Below, piece after piece: positions 1 to 44,000 of a DNA stretch of 64,000 bases (its first letter is position 1; every line of letters begins with the position of its first letter). The position numbers and the translations under genes are program-made. A model generated the notes under the pieces. It was not told where the DNA came from, ran no database searches, and worked only from the letters and a program-made list of their open reading frames with translations. The DNA lies in contig OZ036010.1 in the NCBI GenBank assembly GCA_964035015.1, forward strand, positions 9,806,620 to 9,870,619, given 5' to 3'. The DNA is from Corallium rubrum (lineage: Eukaryota; Cnidaria; Anthozoa; Scleralcyonacea; Coralliidae).

Positions 1-240
1 GCACGTGGCGTGCCCTATTCGGAGAACATTCTTGATTTTGTTTTCTAATTAATAAAATTAACGTGATACGCCATTGTATTCTTACGTGATTTACTTAATT
101 GATCAGTTGCTTAATTTATAAATGACGTTAGCCAACAGTTTGTTGTCATTGCTCTGATGAAGGCCTGAGTCAACAGGCCGAAAGCTTAGCAAAGAAATAT
201 TTTACGTGGTGTTTCCACAAAACTTATTTATATTGAAAAA
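1..240 (+). repeat. Penelope-like element end repeat (copy 1)
   Basis: Nearly identical to 36045-36280 (right end of the Penelope-like element) and to the reverse complement of about 35130-35345. It contains the perfect core CTGATGA at 154-160, a GC-rich hairpin at 161-179 and GAAA at 180-183, which resembles the catalytic core of a hammerhead ribozyme. The element body lies outside the window or is missing. Confidence 0.75.
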
Positions 241-430
241 ATTAGTTGAAAAAAGTAGGCACCAGTTCTACTTGCTGCAAAATGCTGTTTCAACTTGCAA
301 CAAAATCATTGTTGCGCGACCATGTTTAAGGTGGGTGGTAATACGTACAACCTTTACAAAGTGACGTCTTCTGTAATCTATATTACAGTACACACACACG
401 CGAAAATGTAATCTATTTGTTTTATACAAT

Positions 431-660
431 ACTGAGTCAACAGGCCGAAAACTTAGCAAATAAATATTTTACGTGGCATTACGTATTGAGAGAAGGCAGC
501 CACATAAAGAAGTTATCCACATTCCACTCTGATGAAGGGCTCCGCTCGAAACGTCAATATTTCGTTATCAAAACTATTCTGGGCAGTTTACAACCTTTTC
601 ACTTTGTTCTGACACACTGCCTACGCAGCACTCTACCTTTTTACAAACAGGACCAATAGA
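431..660 (+). repeat. Penelope-type end fragment with second hammerhead-like core
   Basis: Starts with the same gagtcaacaggccgaaa segment as copy 1 and then passes into a different sequence with CTGATGA at 529-535, a short G/C hairpin, and GAAACGTC from 548. This looks like a chimera of two related element ends. The stretch 660-1106 shows no recognisable gene or repeat and may include the 5' flank of the gene that starts at 1107. Confidence 0.5.
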
Positions 661-1106
661 TGGTTACTCAACGCCGACAAATTTTAATTCATATCACCAA
701 CCGATTCGCTTGAGTCACTGCATGTCCACGATGTTTTAACAGCTATTTTCCAAGCGCCTAGGTTTCTCCACAGTCAGAAACCAATCAGTTCAGGCACCCT
801 CAACCAGTTCCTGTTTCGCACGCGCTACTCCTGCACACGCGCGACAAAAACTGCATTCATGACGACACTAATACTGACAATCCACGCAACTGGGATTGAT
901 GACGTGCGCTGTAGAACCTCCGACAGCGAAATCACCAACGGTTAGGAAAACAAGGTCTGATATTTTGCTATCCATGCTCCGACGGATGAAAACAGGACGC
1001 CGTATGATACGCAATTAAACACCCGTCGTTTTGAATAGTTTTTTGATATCGTTTATAGACACTCTCGTAATTATGTCGTGAGAAAGAAGTTAAAGCAGTC
1101 GGTAAT

Positions 1107-34819
<33,713 letters not shown>

Positions 34820-35088
34820 TAATAACATATCACAGTTCTCTTCCAGAACTCCGAAGGTTATTCCAAAAATCATCCATTTTACAAGCGAGTTGAGAACTAC
34901 ATGCAACTGTATTTTTCTATGTAATTTTCTATGAATCCGTGATTAATTGTTAATATTAATATATTGCTGTCCTAACCAATGAGAGCTAAGGTTTACTAAT
35001 TTAATGATTGTTGTAACTAGCTTTTGTCTTTTGCAGAAAACATTACGATTAAACTTAATTTTCTATGAATTTATAATCGTTATTATTA

Positions 35089-36283
35089 TTAATTCTTTGA
35101 AAGTTTTCATGGCGATAATGTAATATAAATAAGTTTTGTGGAAACACCACGTAAAATATTTCGTTGCTAAGCTTTCGGCCTGTTGACTCAGGACTTCATC
35201 AGAGCAATGACAACAAGTTGTTGGCTCAGGTCATTTATAAACTAAGCAACTGATCAATTAAATCACGTAAGAATACAATGGCGCGTCACGTTAATTTTAT
35301 TAATTAGAAAACAAAATCAAGAATGTTCTCCGAATAGGGCACACCACGTGCTGTTTAATGGCTGTCCTTCCTGAGAAATAGTGCGATGTTTTGCAATTTT
35401 AAGTCATACTGTGTATAGAATACCAACACACACTGACATACCTTAACTACACTTCATTCCATCATCCAAGTATCAAATCGTCTGTGTCCAAAACTCTCGT
35501 TCATCGAGCGCGAACAATTTGTGACGAAGAACATCTTCAGGATGAATTAGATCACCTTAAGTTGGTTTTAACTAACAACGGTTTTCCTGAGAAGATGATT
35601 CAAGCTTCTATGACATCTTCAGTACATCCGGAGCTGAATACTCAGTCCCAGCAAGAACCACCTTCAATTTCTCTTCCGTACATCGGACCATGAAGGTATT
35701 TCACAGTAGTCAACACAAATTGTTCAAGGTACTTTTCACACATAAAGATGAGGTGGATAGGTTATCTAAGCCTGGAGTTTATCGCATTCCGTGTGAGTGT
35801 GGCTTGGTGTACATCGGGGAAACGGAAAGAAATCTCTCAATTCGCCTGAAGGAGCACAAGACATGTTGCATTAAAGCCCAACTGAGGATAAATCTGCTGT
35901 TGCCAAACACGCTTGGAAGTATGACCATCGTGTTAAGTGGGAAGAGTCGTCACTCTTAGCCAGCGACAAGCAATACTTCACGCGAAGAACAAGGGAGTCT
36001 ATTGAGATTGCAAAACATCGCACTATTTCTCAGGACGGACAGCCATTAAACAGCACGTGGTGTTCCCTATTCGGAGAACATTCTTGATTTTGTTTTCTAA
36101 TTAATAAAATTAACGTGATACGCCATTGTATTCTTACGTGATTTAATTGATCAGTTGCTTAGTTTATAAATGACGTGAGCCAACAACTTGTCATTGCTCT
36201 GATGAAGGCCTGAGTCAACAGGCCGAAAGCTTAGCAAAGAAATATTTTACGTGGTGTTTCCACAAAACTTATTTATATAATGT
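35089..36283 (+). mobile_element. Penelope-like element remnant (GIY-YIG endonuclease, inverted ends)
   Basis: The frame at 35484-35693 shows the region that links reverse transcriptase and endonuclease (RARTICDEEHLQDELDHLK). The frame at 35690-35959 contains a GIY-YIG nuclease start: GVYRIPCECGLVYIGETERN followed by IRLKEHK. The frames are offset, and the reverse transcriptase domain is absent. The remnant is flanked by inverted repeats (35129-35400 and 36010-36283), a known arrangement for Penelope-like elements. A hammerhead-like core (CTGATGA 36199-36205, GAAA 36225-36228) lies in the right repeat and its mirror in the left. From 34820 to 35089 I see only AT-rich DNA, the probable 3' flank of the preceding gene. 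Confidence 0.9.
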
Positions 36284-36365
36284 TATTATTATTAACTGTT
36301 GTGGTAATTGTTTACCTAATGAGAGCTAAGCCTAAGGCTCATATTATGGATTGTTGTAAATAAAA

Positions 36366-36570
36366 TAGATATTTAATTCTTTGAACGTTTTCATGGCGAT
36401 AAAGTAATATAAATAAGTTTTGTGGAAACACCACGTAAAATATTTCTTTGCTAAGCTTTCGGCCTGTTGACTCAGGCCTTCATCCTGATGAAGGCCTGAG
36501 TCAACAGGCCGAAAGCTTATAGCAAAGAAATATTTTACGTGGTGTTTCCACAAAACTTATTTGTATTATA
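36366..36570. repeat. Head-to-head Penelope end palindrome
   Basis: The end repeat in reverse orientation (36366-36484) directly abuts itself in forward orientation (36485-36565). The junction falls at the hammerhead-like core (ggccttcat|cctgatgaaggcc). The result is a near-perfect palindrome of about 180 bp without a body. Confidence 0.85.
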
Positions 36571-36778
36571 AAATAGATATTGTAGATATCGCTTATATTG
36601 TATATTTAGTGTTTACAACGGCTCGCCGGCATATGCAATTCACGCTTTTGATTGTTAGACGAAAATTGCATGTAAATCAAGACGAATTTGTATTCGATTT
36701 ACACCACCTGATTAAACATTAATTTCTTTTGAATTTTCTTCATGAATTATTAATGAATAAGAAGCGAATTTCTAATAC

Positions 36779-37233
36779 ACTTTACTATAAAAATCTGCAA
36801 TAATAGGTCGGCTAAATGCGTGTTAAAAACTATAAAAATCGACGACGTTTCGACGTTAACTGAACGTCAATATCAAGTCAAAGTATACGCGAGTTCGAAT
36901 GAAGAGCGTTACAAACGAATAGAGTCAGATTGGGTATTTGAATTAGGATTAAGTTGTTTTATGAACAACATTTCATACACGAGGCAATCAAATTTCCATT
37001 AGCACTTTCTCAATACATGAAACTGGCTTTCATTAACTGGAGGCTTTTATCCCCATGGGCGTCCATAAGATGGTTGCCAATCGCCGAGGTCTTGTGTTCA
37101 ACAATACACTGGTCAAGATGTTGGGCTCGTTACTTTGATAATGACGTTCAGTCAACGTCGAAACGTCGTCGACTTTTATAGTTTTTAACATGTATTTAGG
37201 TAACCTTTTATCGCAGATTTTTATAGTAAAGCA
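36779..37233. mobile_element. Inverted-repeat element with GAAACGTC hairpin
   Basis: Outer arms tttactataaaaatctgc / gcagatttttatagtaaa and inner arms tgttaaaaactataaaaatc... The right inner arm contains ttgataat, a gacgttcagtcaacgtc hairpin and gaaacgtc. No protein is recognisable in the interior. Confidence 0.75.
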
Positions 37234-37335
37234 AATTATTAATGATTAGATAAAATACCATTCAATTAACTATGGGATAAAAAACGAAAAAACATGTTAA
37301 ATATGGGTTATTTAATCTTTTTATTTGTGTCCCAA

Positions 37336-37336
<1 letters not shown>

Positions 37337-37407
<71 letters not shown>
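37337..37407. repeat. (AT)n microsatellite
   Basis: About 35 AT dinucleotides. The stretch 37410-38020 holds no recognised gene. It contains aatttgtccggcaaa-type segments that recur inverted at about 38425-38500. Confidence 0.95.
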
Positions 37408-37409
<2 letters not shown>

Positions 37410-38025
37410 AATCTATTTGTTTTATACAATATAAAAATTAAACAATACTTCTTGCCGGATTTGGGGGCATGAAGAAAGAAAAATGCAAGTCAGATGACGT
37501 GATCCATGTGTCTGTCCTCTAATAGATCATGGGCAACAACCAATGAAAACACGCATAGCAACCAGGGTATTGTATATATATATATCACATGCCTTGGTTT
37601 CCTTTGTTCTTTTAGGGGAATATATTCAATAGCCCCTGGCAAAACAATAGATTATAATATTCCAGAGCTTGAAATAATTTTAAAATTTGTCCGGCAAAAC
37701 TTCCGAGCAAAATGAAATTTGACCGGAAATTTTCAAATTTGGTCGGAAATTTTTTAGTTTAGTTTGACCCCCTCCATTGAGTAAATTCTGTCAAGCATGC
37801 AGTAAATCACTCTACTTGTTATTTGTAATAATAAAACACAAATGTTTAATTCTGAATTGCGTATTAGTTATAGTGAATAATAATTTAATTAAAATGGTAA
37901 CTATGAAACAACTTTAAACTGAAAAGCTGGATTACACGATAGGTTTCTGTGATTACAATGGCGTGAATCGCAGTTTAACGCAATGGTTTTGAATTAAAAA
38001 TCACGCACTGTTGTTATCTCGACTC

Positions 38026-38188
38026 GACAACCTGGAAGATAAAGAATACGTTTCCTCGACGTTTTGAGCTCAGGACCTTCGTCAGGAGAGTCAAATAAGC
38101 CTATTTGATCAGCCTATTTAACTGTCCTGATGATGAAGGGCCTTTGCTCGAAACGTCGAGGAAACGTATTCTTTATCTTCCAGGTCGT
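38026..38188. mobile_element. Short inverted-repeat element with hammerhead-like core
   Basis: Arms gacaacctggaagataaaga / tctttatcttccaggtcgtc. The right arm holds CTGATGA (38135-38141), a gggcctttgctc hairpin and gaaacgtcgagg, and the left arm holds the mirror image. Confidence 0.75.
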
Positions 38189-38590
38189 CAAATTAACAAC
38201 AATGAAAGTAGTCACTCTGACTCGTAACTCACTGTCACACACTTAAGTTAACTAAACTTTGTTTAAAGCATACTCTGATCGAAGAAATTTTGATAGTGCA
38301 CTGTAAAGTGTAAAACCAACTTTAACTCAAAACTGATGGAAAACCCAATGGAAATTTAACAACAAAAATGGAGTGTTGAGCGCCGACCCGATCATTTAAA
38401 AAAACAGATTTATTTTTTTTTCAAAATTTGTCCGGACAAAATTTCCGATCATTTCAGCATTTGGTCGGAAAAACTGGAACTTGGTCGGAAAACCGCCGGC
38501 CGCCGGCCGTTATTTCAAGCTCTGATATTCCCCTCTAAGGCTCGAATATTCCCCACTAAGGCTCTAATATTCCCCTCTACCATTCCTCAC

Positions 38591-38995
38591 TATAATATTC
38601 TCCTCTAATCTTCTTGTCTAATATCCCTCACACCACTCCTTATCTTATGAAATCCTGTCAACCTCACCATGTTAAAAATAAGTACATTATTTTGAGGCCC
38701 TCAGGGATGTGTTTATTCACCTCAGGCTTTGCCCTCAGTGAATAAATCACATATCCCCTCGTGGCCTCAGGCTTCACCCTCAGTGAATAAATCACATATC
38801 CCCTTCTGGCCTCAAAATAACCTATACTTATATAAGGGGATATGTGATTTATTCACTGAGGGCGAAGCCTGAGGTGAATAAACACATCCCTGAGGGCCTC
38901 AAAATAACGTACTTATTTTTAACATGGCGAGGTTGACAGGATTTCATAAGATAAGGAGTGGTGCGGGGATATTAGATTAGAGGAGAATATTATAG
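38591..38995. mobile_element. Large palindromic element (about 400 bp)
   Basis: Arms tataatattctcctctaatc / gattagaggagaatattata continue inward for about 170 bp each (caccactccttatcttatga...). The central part repeats cctcaggctttgccctcagt-type units. No coding potential. Confidence 0.9.
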
Positions 38996-39002
38996 CGAAT
39001 AT

Positions 39003-39065
<63 letters not shown>

Positions 39066-39220
39066 AGTTCTAGGGATTTTGGGTGAAGGAAAATTCGAGT
39101 GTAGAAAAAAATGTAGATACAGTATTCTAATGTGCATATATTCTACACTTGAATTTTCCTTCACCCAAAATCCCTAGAACTTGCTATGTAATTGAGTGAA
39201 ATGCCCAATATTACTTATAT
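39066..39220. mobile_element. Foldback element related to 14271-14537, without tRNA core
   Basis: Arms gttctagggattttgggtga / tcacccaaaatccctagaac. The right flank gagtgaaatgcccaatatta matches 14238-14262 in reverse. An (AT)n run precedes it at 39002-39062. The stretch 39220-39775 shows no gene. Confidence 0.8.
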
Positions 39221-39775
39221 ATATCAGCTTCGTTCAGAAATGTTTTAAAATATATTATTTTAACTGAATGCTGTCTCTATAGACACATTCACACTAGTTA
39301 CGCATACTGGACTGGTATTGGACTTATCAGTTGTGTTCACACTGGACTGAATTTGGCCCTAGACTGAGATTAACTTTCAAGATTACTAGCAAACAATGTG
39401 CCAGTAAGTATCATTCTCACTAGCAAAAGTTGGTCAAGCCCTTTCACAGTCCACTTCTAATAAGCCTGGTTTCCATAAGATCATCTCTCAATCACCCTGA
39501 TTGACCAAGTCTCTCCAATTAGATGAGAGATATCTCTAACCACCCAATCTGATAGATTCAGGCAACCAGGATAATTGGGGTGATTGTGGCAACCTTATAT
39601 AAACCAGGCTTTAGGTAGACTCAAATTTAGTCCAAACCCAGCAGACTTGAAAAATTTAAATCCAGTCCCATCCTAAGTCCCCTAGTCTAAATGCACATTA
39701 TCACTTCTATTTGCCTCCTCATATCAGCAAATTCAGTCTGTATAAATAGTTGGGTGAGTTAAAATCATTAAAACA

Positions 39776-40687
39776 TTAGCTACTAATCTGCCTTAGGCCT
39801 GACAACAAAATCTCAAATGAAGCATTAATTATGCCCCAAGAGACAACTGCACGGGAACAGTTCATAAGTGCACCCCGGTACAGCCGTGGCAGGCTTCTGA
39901 ATCGCTTTGTATAAATAGTTTGAAATGTTTGTTTAACACCCCAAAACTCTCCTCCAACATGTTTCTGCATGTTCATCTTAACCACAGACAATGGGTAAAA
40001 TATTGTACTAATAGTTGCACCCAGAAGAGCTCCACAGGCAAAATCTTGGAGGGTGTTATGCAAGCTAGTTTGGGCTTCAGGCAAGCAATCCTTGAGGTAA
40101 CCACGAAATCCAAAGAATATCGCATTGGATGGACCATTCCGAAGAAGTATGGCAGTGACTCCACGGTAGTACTCCCTCGCACCATAGGTACGCAGCTCCC
40201 AGACAGTATGAAAGGTATTCAGAAATCTATCATGGTGCTTCCTGTGGGTTAGAAGTGTCTGAACTCGCTCAAATGGAGTGAGTATTGCCTCAACACTGCC
40301 AGCCATGATAGCTGCCGCACTGTTGTTTACATGAGTGGGTAACATGGGCAAAGTCTGGTTCAAATCTCTTTGGAATCTGTGATACAGTCCAAACATAACC
40401 GATACTGCGACACCTTTCTGAAGCAACGGTGGAAGAACACCTCGATAAATATAACGAAATCCTTCACTCTTGAGTTGAGCTAAGGCGACAAAAAGCCGCG
40501 AGCCATCAACTTGCTGTCGAAAGACAACTTTGAAGATGGGAAATGTCGCGATAATATTGATCGCGGAAGCACCAGCACCAGCGGTGAAATGTTGCCAGTC
40601 GTAATCTGTGTCGGCATGTGTTTTGAGGTGTTGGTTTTCCTGTTGGGAATCCGAACCGCTCACACTTGGTTGTCTTTGCTGGGACAT
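39776..40687 (-). CDS. SLC25A51: Mitochondrial NAD+ carrier, SLC25A51/52 type
   Basis: An intronless frame of 303 codons starting at the ATG complement of 40685-40687. A TTG two codons upstream is not needed. Three carrier repeats of about 90-100 residues are visible with the degenerate signatures FPIFKVVFRQQ, LTPFERVQTLL and FYPLSVVKMNMQ. Other stretches match human SLC25A51 closely in order: IYRGVLPPLLQK, MFGLY, KHHDRFLNTFHTVWEL, EYYRGVTAILLRNGPSNAIFFGFRG, and SWGIINASFE near the end (each read as separate short blocks). SLC25A51 brings NAD+ into the mitochondrial matrix. The N terminus (about 35 residues, Q/S-rich) is not conserved. It is divergently paired with SPEF1. No frameshift or stop is present. 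Confidence 0.93.
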   Translation of the reverse strand: MSQQRQPSVSGSDSQQENQHLKTHADTDYDWQHFTAGAGASAINIIATFPIFKVVFRQQVDGSRLFVALAQLKSEGFRYIYRGVLPPLLQKGVAVSVMFGLYHRFQRDLNQTLPMLPTHVNNSAAAIMAGSVEAILTPFERVQTLLTHRKHHDRFLNTFHTVWELRTYGAREYYRGVTAILLRNGPSNAIFFGFRGYLKDCLPEAQTSLHNTLQDFACGALLGATISTIFYPLSVVKMNMQKHVGGEFWGVKQTFQTIYTKRFRSLPRLYRGALMNCSRAVVSWGIINASFEILLSGLRQISS

Positions 40688-41074
40688 TGTCAAAAACTAC
40701 AAGCCATTTCTACAGTATTACAGCCTACTATCGAGCCAACGAAAGTGATAATAATCCACCATTTAGGCCGATCATTTTTAGGCCTTCGCAATCATATAAA
40801 CCTTTACATTTTTTTCGTCAAATATACCAATTACCGCGCGGAAGCCTGAACACTACACCATTTCCGAGCCTGCAACCAAAACAAGCAGCAGAGTATCGCA
40901 TAAAATGACGACGTTTTCGCAACCATGGTAACGATCGCGTAAAAAGCTTTATCTTCACAAGATGGTGGTACATAAAACTTCGTCAAAATATCCATTTATG
41001 TTCACTTTTGTGTATGAAATCTAGATGTTTTGTGAGTGTGTTGATGACCAAAGGACTGTGCCAAGGGATTCCCA
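40688..41074. promoter_or_regulatory. Bidirectional promoter region, SLC25A51 / SPEF1
   Basis: Only 387 bp separate the two start codons on opposite strands, so both promoters must lie here or overlap first UTRs. No repeat is seen in it. An X-box-like site is at 40919-40932. Confidence 0.65.
40919..40932 (+). promoter_or_regulatory. X-box-like RFX site
   Basis: GCAACC-AT-GGTAAC matches the RFX consensus GTNRCC-N0-3-RGYAAC with one mismatch (second base C for T). It lies about 145 bp upstream of the SPEF1 start codon. RFX factors drive many cilia genes. Binding is inferred, not shown. Confidence 0.5.
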
Positions 41075-44000
41075 ATGGAAGACAATGCAGAAATGATCAG
41101 TATTAACAGTTTAGACGATGAATCCTTGCAAGATTTGTATACGTGGATTGACGAGATTCCCTTATCAAGACCAAAACGAAATATTGGTCGGGATTTTAGT
41201 GATGGAGGTAGTCATGAATACTGTTTGCCTTCATCTGAGTCACTAGCTAATTTCCACAAGTATTCTTAGGAAATTTGTTTAAAATTTCCCAATGAAAAAA
41301 GTAGATATATGATGGTGAAATGTGAAGGTTGGAAATGTAATCAAGGAGGCAATAGAAATCAATATTGATTAGTCAAGTGATATCGATTGTCATTGGCTGA
41401 GTCACAGTTAATGTCATCAACTCTAGTTTATTTAATGTATTTATTTTTTATTAACTTTGCCATACATAAGACAAACATAAGCATTAGGATAATATCTTAT
41501 ACTGTATCTCCATATTGAATATGAGCCATGACTGTGGAGCACAGTGCAAGCAAGAATGGAGGGAACAGGGTTACAGAGATGATGATGATACGACAGATGT
41601 GTGGTGTATCTTTGTGGGATAGAGTGCTGTGTGCAGAGCTGAGAGAAATAATGGGGTTGAGTTGGTATCTGATATTGTGTGGCAGAACCAGTTGGGATGG
41701 CTGGGACATGTATTACAGAAAGATGTTGGTGACTGGGTGTAAAAAAGAATGACATGAGGTGGAAGGTGTGGGTGGGAAGAAGGCCAAAATGACATGGACT
41801 CAGGTTGTAGAGAAGTACATGAGAGAGTGGTCTAAAAGGGAGGATGCACGAGAGAGAAGTGGAGGAAACTGCTGTGGGGAGCCACTGGCTAACCCCTGCA
41901 TAAATGGGGGGAAATGGCTGTAAAACGAATCATTGTTTTTTTGTTATCTCCATATTGAAGATTTAGCATAATCTCCATTCTCTGCCATATTTGGTGCAAA
42001 TGGCCAGATTTGGCACCAAGGTGCAAGGTAGATAAAGAGGATATTAATTGATAATCAATTGATGTGATAATCACTTTCCAATTTCAATCGATTAATTGAT
42101 ATTGATTATTAAAATCAATTCAATTTTCATCAATTATTGATTTTCATCAATTAGGTACACTGGGAGATGTTGAATGATCCATCACCTGATTGAAACTGAT
42201 CATTGGTACAGTCCTTCCTGCACATGTGGGGTATTTGTGTGTTTGTGGGACCCTAGTTGATTAACCATTGATTTCTAATATCAATTCATATTGATTGTTT
42301 TATCTATTGATTGTCATCAATTGCATCAACTCTAGGTAAATCAAAAGTGACAAGAATGTCATTTGATTCTTTGATTTCTTCCCTTTGTAGTTTTGGTTGC
42401 AGAAATTGTGAACAACTTTTTGCCCAAAATGGTTGAAATGCACAATTATTCTCCAGCTAATTCAGTTACCCAAAAGAAAGATAATTGGACCACTCTTCAA
42501 CGTAATGCACCTATAAATTACTGTATATTGATCCTGGGGTAGATTCCATAAGAATTAATATTTTTAGGGATGCTAATGCATCAATTTGTAATCTGCATGC
42601 CTTACTACAAAATTCCCACATCTAGGTGTCTTTGTAATTATTTGTAATTAAGTAACTCTCTGAAAGAAAGTGCTATAAATAACATTGTACATTAAATTAA
42701 TATAGGAAAAGTACTCAATCGTTTAGAATATCGAATATCTGATGAGCTGGTGGAAGGAATTTGCAAATGTCGAGCAGGAACAATTGAAATTTTCTTAATT
42801 AACTTACGCAATAAGGTAGATTGTGAATAACATTTTACCATACAACTACAATGTTACTGAATGTCACTTTGTGTTCTGCTTCTGACAGGTGTGTTTTTTT
42901 GTGTTATTGTAGATAGATAAGTATTTAGCCAGAAAAAGAGCTGCAGCTCTTCGGAAACAACATCAAGTTTATGATGAATTTTACCCTGGCACCATATCAG
43001 ATAACATGGTCCAGGAGTATGATGAAGGTTACTCAAATGGTAGGCTATTGCAATAATTATATTAATTACAGATTACTGCCATGGCATTTTCACTAATCTC
43101 TAATTATTAATATATAAAGTATTTTATATTTAGGGGGTGCTGTCAACAATTATGGTTTGGTGAATACTGTAGCTCAGCAAGATAGGACTAGAAATCCCTA
43201 TGACATACCAAATCAACAAGAGGTTTGTCTCCAGAATTTTTATTAATTTGGTATGGTATGGTGACTATGGTCCTTGGTTTTTTGGAACTCATTCTTTTAA
43301 AAATACTCTGAATTGACAGTGCAGTACAGTGGAGCCTCGCTATAGCGCGGTAGTTGGGGTCCATAGTGCAGACCGCGTTATAGATGAAGCGTCAGTTACT
43401 GCGAGTTATTGGGTAAATCTCGTTCCCAGTACTCTTCCCACTCGGCCCTGGTGCAATATTGTGGAAAGAGTGCTGGGAACAAGCTTAGATACTGCCAGAA
43501 GCACTTTCTGTTGGATCCTTATAACGTCTAATAAAATCAACACACATTTTCTGTTATGTTATTCATCTTGTTATATTACCTAGTGAATATCAGACTATCA
43601 GTATTAAATACATGCAAAACCAATATCTAAATATGCAACTTTTTCATGCTTTGACTTTAGTCTGATGTAACAAATTTCTAAGATGAAAAATAGTTACAGC
43701 GGCAGAGTTCTCCTGCGATTCGGCCCACTTCAGCGTTGTCTCTATGCTCTGCACCACAGACTTCATTGACGGGATCAGTTCTGCTACTGGTTCTTCTACT
43801 ACGCTATTGATGATGTCATCCTCTGTCATTTGAGAAGAAATCGCTTCATTCTCGTCCACGTTGAGCCATGCGTTCACCTCTTCTGCGGAAAATGATTCAC
43901 CAAATACTTGCGCTAAGTTAGACATGTCACCTACGTTGAATCGACCAGAGTCGCAATCATTCAAGACACTCAGCAATTGTTAATATTAACCAGGCAAAGA

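Noticed and set aside
39920..40849. Plus-strand frames over the SLC25A51 gene
   Set aside because: Antisense shadows without independent similarity.
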